A stretch of 57,581 nucleotides of DNA from Williamsia sp. (lineage in GTDB: Bacteria; Bacteroidota; Bacteroidia; Chitinophagales; Chitinophagaceae), in NCBI GenBank assembly GCA_015069695.1, contig JADCRZ010000039.1:1-57581 (forward strand). Direction: 5' to 3'. This document shows, in pieces, positions 17,520 to 26,040 of the stretch. How positions within the stretch are numbered: the stretch's first letter is position 1; every line of letters begins with the position of its first letter. The notes below the pieces were generated by a model, which saw only the letters and a program-made list of their open reading frames with translations, was not told the origin of the DNA and did not search any database. The translations under genes and the position numbers were made by a program.

Positions 17520-20500
17520 TTAAAAGTTTACGTTAAGGCCCAGCGTATAGGTGCGTGCAGCCGGATAAGTACCCCAATCGATCCCTACGGCGCGCACCCC
17601 ATCACCCAATGAATTGTTGTTTGTGTATTGCTCCGGATCAAGACCGGTGTAATTGGTAAAGGTCAGCAGGTTTTGCACGCTGGCAAATAACCTTGTTTGT
17701 GAAATGCCCAGAGAGGACAACCACCTGCCCGGCACATTGTATCCCAGCTGTACATTCTTGATGCGCATATAAGAGCCACTCTCCAGGAAACGTGTGGAAG
17801 GCCGTTTGTTGTTGGTAGCGCCATTCCATGACAGCCTTGGAAATCTATCGGATGTGCCGGCGCCATGCCAGCTGTTGAGCGCCACGCGTTCGGTGATATT
17901 GAAGGACCGGTAAAATCCTTCTATATCGGTGCGCACCTGGTTGTAGATGCTGTTGCCATACACACCCTGCAGAAATACGCTCAGGTCAAAATCTTTGTAC
18001 TGCAGGTTGCCGGTAAAGCCATACGTAAATTTAGGGATGGGACTTCCCACAAAGCTCCGGTCGTATTCATCTATCACCCCATCTTTTTTACCCTGCGGGC
18101 CGCTGATGTCCTTGAACTTTACATCGCCGGGCAGGATATTGGGTCCCTGGTATGCATGGGTAAACACATCCAGGGGATTTTGAAAAATGCCTTCCATGGT
18201 AAGCAGGTAAAATGAACCGATGGGATAACCGGCACGGGTAAGCGTAGCGTAGTAATTGTTGTCGATCCGTCCGCCTGCAATGGGGTTGCTGTAAGCCAGC
18301 GAAATGACCTTGTTCTGGATTGTCGCATAATTGGCGGTGGCGCTGAACAGCAGATCGCGCGTGAACTGCCTCCTGTAGGTAACCTGCAGCTCAAGCCCTG
18401 TATTGCGCACCTTGCCTGCATTCTGGTAAGGACCGGCCACGCCGCCTGCACTGCTCGGCAGCGGAATGCTCAGCAACATATCGTTGGTGGTCTTTACAAA
18501 ATAATCGGCCGTTAGCTGGATCGTGTTGTTGAACAAACCCAGGTCAAGTCCTACATCGGCCTGCGTCGTCGTTTCCCATTTGATGTTGCTGTTGCCTTCT
18601 GCCGTGATAGAAGTTCCCTGTGCAGGTGTGCCGCCGAAGGGATAATAATAATTGCCTCCGAAAAGGGACGTGTAGGAATAATTACCGATTTCCTGGTTGC
18701 CTAGCTGGCCCAGGCTGGCGCGCAGCTTGAACAGGGAAACCTTTTTAGCAAGATCCTGAAAAAATCTTTCCTGGTCGATGCGCCAGCCCGCCGAGCCGGA
18801 AAAAAAGTTTCCATAGCGTTTACCGGGTGCCAGCCGGGAAGAACCGTCGCGGCGTGCATTGAAGTTCAGCAGGTATTTATCACCGTAGTTGTAATCAGCC
18901 CGCGCAAACAGGGAAAACAGCGCCCAGTGCGATTCGTTGCCGCCGTTTTGCTGTCCGGCCATGCCGTTGTCTAGATACTGGAAATTGGGTGTTTGGTTTA
19001 CAAAATTGGTACGGGACGCGCTGAGCTGTTTTATATCGTCTTTGATCACTTCGGTACCGGCCAGTACAGTCAGCGTATGAGCTTCACCCAGTTTCACATT
19101 ATACGTGGCAGTGTTCGTCCAGTTATAATTTAAAGCATACGCAGATGACTGGGCCAGGCTGTTGGGTGAATTAAAAAACCGGTCGATGCCCCAGGTTTTA
19201 AAGAATTGTTTGTACTCTGTAAAAACCAGGTTCATGCCTATATCTGTTTTTATTTTCAGATTATTCAATGGACTGATCTCTGCAAAAGCATCACCCAGCA
19301 GGGAATAATTGTTGAAGTTGCGGTTATAGGAATCTGCAAAAGCAACCGGGTTCAAACCATCGCCCCAAAAATCAGGCGGTGAAGGCAGGTCTACAAACTG
19401 GCCGGCTTTGTTGTACACCGGGGTGCCGGGCGTTCTGAACAAGGCATAACGCACGACGCTGGCACCCGGATTGCCTGCCCCAAAGCCATCACCGGATGTG
19501 CCCACCTGCCGGTTTTTTGCATAGGCAAAGTTGAGGTTGGTACCGATGCGCAGGTATTTGGACAAGGTTGAATTAACTGCCGTTCGAACATTGGCGCGCT
19601 GGAAGGAGGAATTGTTGACCAGCCCATCCTGGTTGTAATAATTGGCCGAAACAATATAATTGGAATTGTCGCTGCCGCCGCTGATGCTGAGTTGCACATT
19701 GTTGATAGAGGCAGGTTTCAGCACTTCCTTCAACCAGTTTACATCCGGCAGGGTATCTATCCTGGCCGTGGGTATGGCTACCCTCCCATCGTTGGCAGCA
19801 GCTGTATTGTATGCCTGCACATACTGGCTGGTATTGGCCATCTTGATCAGGTTGGAAGCCGTCTGGATACCGGTGTATCCGTTCAGCGACAATCTTGCTT
19901 TGCCCGACCGCCCCCTTTTAGTGGTAATGATCACGACCCCGTTAGAAGCACGCGCACCATAGATGGCAGCAGAAGAAGCATCTTTTAAAATATTGATGCT
20001 TTCGATGTCGTTGGGAGATATTTCATTGATACCGGTCTTGGTAGGTATGCCATCGATCACATAAAGCGGATTGTTGTCATTGACAGTACCCACACCCCTG
20101 ATCCTCACAGCAATGGCATCACCCGGTGCACCCGTGGCAGAAGTAATGGCCACACCGGCAGCTTTTCCCTGCATGATCTGGTCCACCCCGCCAACCGGTA
20201 TGCTGGCGATATCCCTGCTGTTGATCACCGACACGGCGCCCGTCAGTTCCTTTCTTCGCTGGGTAGAATAACCCACGACCACTACTTCATTCAACCCGCT
20301 GGTGGTTTCTGTGAGCACGATCTGCAGACTGGTTTGACTTCCCACCTGCACTGTTACAGTCTGATAGCCGACCAGCGACACTTCCAGCACCGTATTTCCT
20401 CCATCCGGAACCTGCAACCGAAAATTACCCGAGGCATCTGTCACCGTACCTTGCCGCGTACCGCGGATCACAATGGAAGCACCTGTGAGCGGATCTCCTT

Positions 20501-20615
20501 TTTGCCCGCTCACGGTACCGGCAATTTCCCTGTCCGGCAACGGGTGAGCATAGGAAGCGGTATAAAAGAGCAGGATAAACAACAGCAGTTGAGCGGTAAG
20601 CCTTCGTGTATTCAT
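17520..20615 (-). CDS. SusC/RagA family TonB-dependent outer-membrane transporter
   Basis: 1031 aa. It imports glycan fragments using TonB energy. After a signal peptide (about 1-24) comes a carboxypeptidase-regulatory-like domain (30-110, IAGTVSGQKGDPLTGASI), a TonB-box region (NEVVVVGYSTQRR, near 110), the plug domain (VDQIMQGKAAGVAIT, GVGTVNDNNPLYVIDGIP) and a long barrel ending in aromatic NVNF. Length and ending match SusC. It heads the PUL. Upstream 155 bases separate it from repeat copy C; I see no clear -7 box there. The kinase/regulator pair upstream in the same orientation is the likely control (inference). Confidence 0.96.
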   Translation of the reverse strand: MNTRRLTAQLLLFILLFYTASYAHPLPDREIAGTVSGQKGDPLTGASIVIRGTRQGTVTDASGNFRLQVPDGGNTVLEVSLVGYQTVTVQVGSQTSLQIVLTETTSGLNEVVVVGYSTQRRKELTGAVSVINSRDIASIPVGGVDQIMQGKAAGVAITSATGAPGDAIAVRIRGVGTVNDNNPLYVIDGIPTKTGINEISPNDIESINILKDASSAAIYGARASNGVVIITTKRGRSGKARLSLNGYTGIQTASNLIKMANTSQYVQAYNTAAANDGRVAIPTARIDTLPDVNWLKEVLKPASINNVQLSISGGSDNSNYIVSANYYNQDGLVNNSSFQRANVRTAVNSTLSKYLRIGTNLNFAYAKNRQVGTSGDGFGAGNPGASVVRYALFRTPGTPVYNKAGQFVDLPSPPDFWGDGLNPVAFADSYNRNFNNYSLLGDAFAEISPLNNLKIKTDIGMNLVFTEYKQFFKTWGIDRFFNSPNSLAQSSAYALNYNWTNTATYNVKLGEAHTLTVLAGTEVIKDDIKQLSASRTNFVNQTPNFQYLDNGMAGQQNGGNESHWALFSLFARADYNYGDKYLLNFNARRDGSSRLAPGKRYGNFFSGSAGWRIDQERFFQDLAKKVSLFKLRASLGQLGNQEIGNYSYTSLFGGNYYYPFGGTPAQGTSITAEGNSNIKWETTTQADVGLDLGLFNNTIQLTADYFVKTTNDMLLSIPLPSSAGGVAGPYQNAGKVRNTGLELQVTYRRQFTRDLLFSATANYATIQNKVISLAYSNPIAGGRIDNNYYATLTRAGYPIGSFYLLTMEGIFQNPLDVFTHAYQGPNILPGDVKFKDISGPQGKKDGVIDEYDRSFVGSPIPKFTYGFTGNLQYKDFDLSVFLQGVYGNSIYNQVRTDIEGFYRSFNITERVALNSWHGAGTSDRFPRLSWNGATNNKRPSTRFLESGSYMRIKNVQLGYNVPGRWLSSLGISQTRLFASVQNLLTFTNYTGLDPEQYTNNNSLGDGVRAVGIDWGTYPAARTYTLGLNVNF

Positions 20616-20770
20616 AATCGTATCTATTCTTTAGCAACAAGTCGGAGAAACAGACCCAAGCCAGGCATGCACCAATCCATCCGGCAAGCACACCCGCAAG
20701 GTTCACGGATTAGCGTAATTGTAAAGGAGTATACTAATGTAAGTTAATTGCAGGAAGTGGAGAAATTTAT

Positions 20771-21152
20771 TGTCTGAACCAGGATTCACAGGATTTTTGC
20801 GATTCGGGGGATTGTGTGCGGGTGAACAGGACTACTCTTTCCTTTTGTTCTACTTTTCTCTTTGTCATTCTGCCGGGGCGCTTCTTGCTGTTGCACGTGC
20901 TATATGCTTACGCGCCCCGTGCGGAATCTCTGCGGGGCAGGGGGCTGCGATGATCTGCCAGCGGCTTACTAAATAGAAACTTTCCGCTCCGCAGAGATCC
21001 TGTAAGGGCGCGGCATCAGCCTGCAAATGCAACCTCAAAACGCCCTTACAGGATGACAAAAAATAACTAATATAGCAAATGGAAAGAGTAGTCCTGTCCA
21101 CCCGCACACAATCCCCCGAATCCCTCCCATCCTGTAAATCCTGGTTCAAGAC
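20771..21152. repeat. Composite palindromic repeat, copy C (most complete)
   Basis: Outer arms: CTGAACCAGGATTCACAGGA at about 20774 and its inverse ending at 21152, about 380 bases apart. Next inward are inverted GGGGATTGTGTGCGGGTG / CACCCGCACACAATCCCC blocks. The core at 20863-21058 has TGTCATTCTGCCGGGGCGC and CGCCCTTACAGGATGACA ends and inner GC-rich hairpins. The right end runs into the TGA of the response-regulator gene (21158-21160). A 94-aa frame across it is a repeat by-product. Confidence 0.85.
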
Positions 21153-21157
21153 AAGGT

Positions 21158-21805
21158 TCAGACAATCTTCTGGTTGATCGCCTTCGCGACCATCTCTGTC
21201 AGCGAGGCTACATGGAGCTTTTCGTAGATTTTTTTGACGTGGCTGCGGACGGTTTCGTAGCTGATTTGGAGTTCGGAAGCGATCATCTTGTAGCTGAGGC
21301 CGTTGACGATGCAGGACAGTACCCCCTTTTCACGGGGTGTGAGCTGGTAATCTTCTACTGCTTCTTTGCCGGCAGACGGGGGCAGGGACTGGAGCTTGCC
21401 CAAAACTTTGCGGGCAATAGAGGGCGACATGGGTGAGCCGCCGTACTGCAATTCCTTGATCGCATCTACCAGCCTGATGTTGAGATGATTTTTCAAGATA
21501 TACCCGGAGGCACCGGCACAGATCGAATCAAATACCCGGTCATCGTCTTCAAACACGGTTTGCATCAGGACCTGTACGGCAGGAAATTCCTTTTTGATCA
21601 GGCGCACCGCTTCAATGCCGGTCATGCCCGGCATTTCAATGTCCATCAGTACAATATCGGGCTTACACGCTTGCAGGTCTTCAATGCAATCCAGCACATG
21701 GCTGAAGACGCCAACCATTTCGAACTGCGGTTCGGTTTGCAGCAGGAGGCTGATGCTTTCCCGCACATTCCGGTTGTCATCGAATAATGCAATGCGTACT
21801 GACAT
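21158..21805 (-). CDS. NarL/FixJ-type response regulator
   Basis: 215 aa. The receiver domain (1-120) contains the acidic pair in IALFDDNRN, the phosphoacceptor Asp in VLMDIEMPGMTG (about 54) and a conserved Lys in GYILKNHLN. The C-terminal LuxR helix-turn-helix (about 148-205) reads LTPREKGVLSCIVNGLSYKMIASEL. I chose the ATG at 21805 (MSVRIALFDD); the upstream one at 21844 adds 13 residues outside the domain. It lies 60 bases after the sensor kinase stop on the same strand, so the pair is an operon. Likely target: the adjacent PUL (inference). The stop codon overlaps a CTGAACC motif from the repeat family. Confidence 0.94.
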   Translation of the reverse strand: MSVRIALFDDNRNVRESISLLLQTEPQFEMVGVFSHVLDCIEDLQACKPDIVLMDIEMPGMTGIEAVRLIKKEFPAVQVLMQTVFEDDDRVFDSICAGASGYILKNHLNIRLVDAIKELQYGGSPMSPSIARKVLGKLQSLPPSAGKEAVEDYQLTPREKGVLSCIVNGLSYKMIASELQISYETVRSHVKKIYEKLHVASLTEMVAKAINQKIV

Positions 21806-21865
21806 AATGCTGACAAAATAAAATGATTTTAGCCGTTCCCGCAATCACCGAATCAGGGGAGGGAC

Positions 21866-24800
21866 CTACTCGATCACGACCAGCAGCAAAACCGTTGTTC
21901 CTTCCCCCTGCCTGCTCTCCAATTCATACACAGCGCCGATTTCCGCAGCGCGCATGCGCATATTCTGCAAGCCATTACCTGAAAGGGAAGCCGGGGCCGC
22001 ATGCTGAACTGCATAAACATCAAAGCCCGCACCATTGTCCTTTATCGTCAATTCCAGGTACTGGTGGTGCTTGCGGATACTGACTTCGATGCACGTAGCC
22101 CCTGCGTACTTCAGGGCATTGTTGATCGCTTCCTTAAAGATCAGGTAAAAGTTTTTTCTTGTTTCCATCTGCAGAAAAAGCCCGGTGACGGGCGGATCGT
22201 AGTGGAAGAGAAACTGGATTTCCTTTGATTGAAGAAGGGGACGGGCAAACGATTCCATCCGCTGGATGATATTGGCCATCGTATCGTTCTTTGGATTGAT
22301 GGCCCACACAATGTCACTCATTTCCAGGATCATGTCGTTGGAAGTTTCACCGATCTTTTCCAGGGTTTGCCGGAGCTGGTCCTCTTTCTCCTGTTGCTGA
22401 TAGATCTTGGCCACCTCACTGTACACGGATATGCTGCTCAGGGTTGAGCCCAGGTTATCGTGCAGGTCCTGGGCAATCCGGTTGCGGATCACCTGGCGTT
22501 TCAACAGCTCATTGATCCGGTAATGATAGAACAGATAGAGGGCTGAAGCACCCAGCAACATACATAGCCCGTAAAACCACCAGCGCTGCCAGAAAGGCGG
22601 CACGATCGTGATGGGCAGAATGGTATAGTTCTTATTCCACACGCCTTTTTGATTGGAAGCCCTGACTTTAAAAGCATAGCTGCCTGCTTTTAAATTTGAA
22701 TAGCCGGCAAAATTTCTTTCTCCTGCATTCACCCATTCTTTATCCACCCCTTCCAGCATAAACTGGTACTCGATCCTGTTGCCGGCGAATTCGGGCGCGG
22801 CATAGGAGATGGTGAAAAAATTCTGGTCGTAGTTCAATTCTACCTGCTTTTGAAAAAGCAACTGGCTGTACGAGGAATTAAAAATGCTGAAATCGGTTAG
22901 GTATACCCGTGGTTGCGCAGTGTGCAGCGAGATGGTATCCGGTTTAAACCGGATAAAATAATTAAGACCGGTGGCATACAGGTTACCTGCCCTGTCTTTG
23001 TATAAATAGCCATGCACGCCGCCTGTTTTTTCCTGGTCGGGCAACAAGAGGGTGCGGTATGCCCTGGTATGTGCGTCGTAGCGGTCTACATTTCCATTGC
23101 TGATGATCCATACATTGCCGGCCTGGTCTGTTTCTATTCCTTCGAGCAGGTTGTTGCTGGCATTGATATGGGTGAACTGACCGGTTTGCCGGTTGAGGTA
23201 ATTCAGGCCTCCTCCGTAGGTGCTGACCCAGAGGTTGCCCCCGTCTTCTTTCAGGTCAAAAAGATTGTTGTTGCTCAGGGATGTAAGGGAAGAAGGATCA
23301 TTTTCATAATAGGTGATATGAGGGTCCGGCTGCCGGTGCCAGCTTCCCAAACCGGCTTTGCTGTTTGCGAGCCAGAGCTGGCCATTAGGAGACTTGTATA
23401 ATTTTTTGACGAGGTTGTCTTTGATATTGAACCTGCTGATGATGTTCCTGGAAGTGTCTGCACGCGATACCCAGCGTTTTTCCACCAGATCGTAATAAGC
23501 CAGAAAATGACCATACGGAGAAACAATCAGAACAGGATGTTGATCAATGGTATCCCGCACCACAGACACCACTTTTGAATTGATGATCTTTTTCATCACC
23601 ACATCCCTATCTGTATTGGGCAGCATGTGGTAATTGTTTGTATGCGGGTCATATACAAACAAGGAGTAGCTGGTGCCGATGTACATCGTTCCGTCAGGGT
23701 CTTTATAAATCAGGGATACCGGCAGCTCTTCTCCCTGGTAGATAATTTTTCTATGCTCAAAATGGTCTGTTCCGGGATTCCACACCACCAAACCTTCGCT
23801 GCAGGCCAGCCAGATCCTGCCTGCTTCATCTTCATACAGGTCGTTGATCGTCAGGTCACCTGTACGGCCAGGGACAAAGGTTTGCACCAGCTGCTGCCGG
23901 GCCGGATCGTACACGCACAATCCCTTTGCTGTACCGATCCATACCAGTCCTCCCCTGTCTGTGTAGATGCAGCTCACCCGGTTGTCGGCGAGCGTGCCTT
24001 CCAGGCTCCTGTCGTGCCGGTAATTATAAAATAAGTCCTGGCGGGGGTCATAGATCGTCAGGCCAAAATAGCGGCCACCCATCCAGATGCGGCCTTGCTG
24101 GTCGAGGGCAAAGCAATCTATTTCATCGTTGGGAAAAGAATAAGGTTTGCCACCTGCAAATACTTCTTCCTGCCGGGAAACAGGATCGTAGCGGTACAGC
24201 ACTTTGTCCCAGGAACCATACCACATCCTGTTTTCTGCATCTTTGAGCAAGGCAGTGATGGTTACGTGCGGAAGTGTTGCATAGGAGTTATTATAACGGA
24301 GATCCACCTGCGAGCTAAAGGACAGCGGGTCAATTTTAAGCAACCCGCCCCCCTGCCGGCCTGCCCAGATCTTACCGTCACCATCAAGCGCTAACGACAA
24401 AACGGTCCGGGTACCTTCCTGCGGGGGCCGGTCGAACCGTTCTGTCTTTTTATCAAACCGCAACACCCATTCGCCGCTGCTGGCGAGCCATAGATAACCC
24501 TGCCTGTCCTGAACCAGGCCATTGAGCACGTTGACCGGTATCGTGGTCGAATCAAGGGGTGCGTGTTTAAACTGTTTAAATTGGCGGGCGGGCGGCAGCC
24601 GATAATCGTAGCGCGACAATCCCCCATCCGCTGTGGTGATCCAGAGTATGTCTTGTTCATCCTGCAGGAGTCCGGTAACAATATTACCCGAGAGGGTTGC
24701 CAGGTTACCCGGCTGGTGACGGAACACTTCAAAATAGTGGCCATCGTAGCGGTTCAGTCCGTCATCGGTTCCGATCCAGATAAATCCCCGCCTGTCTTCA

Positions 24801-24931
24801 AGAATGCAGTTGATCTTATTGTGGGAAAGTCCATCCTGTGTCGTGATCCGCTGAAAATAAAGGGTAGGCTGCTTTTGGGAGAAAGCTGCCGATGCAAGAA
24901 AAAAAATACACCAGACAAGCAGTAGCTTCAT
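21866..24931 (-). CDS. Two-component propeller sensor histidine kinase
   Basis: 1021 aa membrane sensor. Signal peptide 1-18 (MKLLLVWCIFFLASAAFS). Residues about 25-690 form two seven-bladed propellers of Reg_prop repeats (DGLNRYDGHYFEVF, FIWIGTDDGLNRY, GLVWIGTAKGLCVY). A Y_Y_Y domain follows (about 690-765), then one transmembrane segment (WWFYGLCMLLGASALYLFY, near 780). The HisKA_3 phosphoacceptor is His824 in QDLHDNLGSTLS; the HATPase domain has NNALKYAG and DNGAGFDV. It lacks the fused receiver and AraC domains of hybrid sensors and uses the separate LuxR-type regulator 60 bases downstream. It probably senses a glycan fragment for the PUL (family knowledge plus context). Confidence 0.95.
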   Translation of the reverse strand: MKLLLVWCIFFLASAAFSQKQPTLYFQRITTQDGLSHNKINCILEDRRGFIWIGTDDGLNRYDGHYFEVFRHQPGNLATLSGNIVTGLLQDEQDILWITTADGGLSRYDYRLPPARQFKQFKHAPLDSTTIPVNVLNGLVQDRQGYLWLASSGEWVLRFDKKTERFDRPPQEGTRTVLSLALDGDGKIWAGRQGGGLLKIDPLSFSSQVDLRYNNSYATLPHVTITALLKDAENRMWYGSWDKVLYRYDPVSRQEEVFAGGKPYSFPNDEIDCFALDQQGRIWMGGRYFGLTIYDPRQDLFYNYRHDRSLEGTLADNRVSCIYTDRGGLVWIGTAKGLCVYDPARQQLVQTFVPGRTGDLTINDLYEDEAGRIWLACSEGLVVWNPGTDHFEHRKIIYQGEELPVSLIYKDPDGTMYIGTSYSLFVYDPHTNNYHMLPNTDRDVVMKKIINSKVVSVVRDTIDQHPVLIVSPYGHFLAYYDLVEKRWVSRADTSRNIISRFNIKDNLVKKLYKSPNGQLWLANSKAGLGSWHRQPDPHITYYENDPSSLTSLSNNNLFDLKEDGGNLWVSTYGGGLNYLNRQTGQFTHINASNNLLEGIETDQAGNVWIISNGNVDRYDAHTRAYRTLLLPDQEKTGGVHGYLYKDRAGNLYATGLNYFIRFKPDTISLHTAQPRVYLTDFSIFNSSYSQLLFQKQVELNYDQNFFTISYAAPEFAGNRIEYQFMLEGVDKEWVNAGERNFAGYSNLKAGSYAFKVRASNQKGVWNKNYTILPITIVPPFWQRWWFYGLCMLLGASALYLFYHYRINELLKRQVIRNRIAQDLHDNLGSTLSSISVYSEVAKIYQQQEKEDQLRQTLEKIGETSNDMILEMSDIVWAINPKNDTMANIIQRMESFARPLLQSKEIQFLFHYDPPVTGLFLQMETRKNFYLIFKEAINNALKYAGATCIEVSIRKHHQYLELTIKDNGAGFDVYAVQHAAPASLSGNGLQNMRMRAAEIGAVYELESRQGEGTTVLLLVVIE

Positions 24932-24970
24932 TTCAGCCAGGCGCTTTAAGAAATAAATCTACAAAAGATA

Positions 24971-25233
24971 TCTGAACCTTGATCTACAGGATGGGAGGGA
25001 TTGGGGGATTGCATGCGGATCGATCAGGATGTTCTTTCCTTTTGTCAGGTTGTTTCTTTTTCCCTTTGTCATACCCCCCGGGTGCAGTGAAGATTGCACC
25101 CGGGGGGTATGACAAAAAATAGGGGTGTCCTTGCTGGATAACAAAGAGTAACTAACATAGCAAAAGCAAAGAGTAGTCCTGTCCACCCGCACACAATCCC
25201 CCAATCCCTCTGCTGTAAATCATGGTTCAAGAC
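24971..25233. repeat. Composite palindromic repeat, copy D with long perfect hairpin
   Basis: Outer arms: TCTGAACCTTGATCTACAGG at 24971 and TGTAAATCATGGTTCAAGAC ending at 25233. Inner GGGGGATTGCATGCGG / CCGCACACAATCCCCC blocks match copy C. The core differs: a perfect 22-bp stem (25065-25086 with 25095-25116) around an 8-base loop. The right end is four bases from the stop of the 25237-25671 gene; the left end is 39 bases upstream of the sensor-kinase start. Confidence 0.85.
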
Positions 25234-25236
25234 ATC

Positions 25237-25671
25237 TTAATTAAACCCGGCTGGTGTATCCGTGTTAGAAACAATATGTGAACGCAACCAGCTGCCGCCG
25301 GGTTGGCGTTTAAAGAGGCAGAGGAATTTTCCTGTAACGGTGAGGGGTATGCTATTTTTCTTGGTGGTAGTCATGCGGACGCTTCCACGGGCATAGGCGC
25401 GGTCGCCCATGATCTCCAGTTCGATGATTTCAAAGTCCAGTTGGGATTGGGTTTGTTGCTCCTTCCTCAGCGCGAAATAATGGGTGAAGATATCGCGGAG
25501 GGCCTGCTTGCCCTGTACGGCGGGCATGTTTGTTTCCATCAGGACCACGTCTTCGGTGTGCAGGTCGATGGCTTTTTCAAACTCACCGGTGTTAAAGGCG
25601 TTCAGGACTTCAGCAAGCAGATGGCGGATCGCGGTTTTATCATCCTGCTGCGGGATGGTGGCTGTTTGCAT
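25237..25671 (-). CDS. SnoaL/DUF4440-like NTF2-fold protein (SgcJ/EcaC type)
   Basis: 144 aa, predicted cytoplasmic. It has the alpha+beta cone pattern of the NTF2/SnoaL superfamily: an N-terminal helix IRHLLAEVLNAFNTGEFEKA, then HTEDVVLMETNMPAVQGKQALRD and a C-terminal sheet ending WLRSHIVSNTDTPAGFN. SgcJ/EcaC-family members of this length are usually uncharacterised or act as small isomerases or binding proteins. I chose the ATG at 25671 (MQTATIPQQDD) because the domain starts there; in-frame ATGs at 25725 and 25848 give a longer N-terminus without family features. It stands alone; repeat copy D follows its stop. Confidence 0.78.
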   Translation of the reverse strand: MQTATIPQQDDKTAIRHLLAEVLNAFNTGEFEKAIDLHTEDVVLMETNMPAVQGKQALRDIFTHYFALRKEQQTQSQLDFEIIELEIMGDRAYARGSVRMTTTKKNSIPLTVTGKFLCLFKRQPGGSWLRSHIVSNTDTPAGFN

Positions 25672-25867
25672 GGTTTTTAATTTATGCGTTGTTATGTAAT
25701 TGATATAGTCGCTGTAATGTTTCATGGTTGAGGGCACTTTTAAACAGTTGCAAATTTCACGCTGTTCAGCCTCCGCGACAATGACCGAAACAGGGCAGGC
25801 CCATCCCCGCAAACGGGGATATCTCACGGAGGGTGCTTTGTTATGCATGCTGCTATCCCCTGAACTG

Positions 25868-25925
25868 GGGAGGAGGTTTCACCTGTATAGGTTATTTTTT
25901 TCTCTCTCCTCCCAGGATAGTTTTG
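25868..25925 (+). promoter_or_regulatory. Candidate promoter of the giant-protein operon with inverted repeat
   Basis: A TAGTTTTG match to the Bacteroidota -7 element TAnnTTTG lies at 25918-25925. An 8-bp inverted repeat GGGAGGAG/CTCCTCCC (25868-25875, 25906-25913) brackets the T-rich -33 region, with no clear TTG. The distance to the first ATG at 26041 is about 115 bases. The rest of the 25672-26040 gap shows nothing I can name. Confidence 0.35.
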
Positions 25926-26040
25926 TCAACGGTTTACAAAAAGGTTTACTGGAATTGATCCCTCCCTATTATCATCAAACAGGGCTGCTTATTCTACCGT
26001 GATAAGCCTGTTATTAACCAACTCATAAATACCCCTTCGC

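Noticed and set aside
20865-21149. 94-aa minus frame (NQDLQDGRDSGDCVRV) and the similar frame at 24959-25204
   Set aside because: Both are translations of the dispersed repeat; their similarity comes from the repeat, not from a gene family.
25724-26002. 92-aa plus frame upstream of the protease gene
   Set aside because: Mixed composition, no motif, and it overlaps the candidate promoter region.
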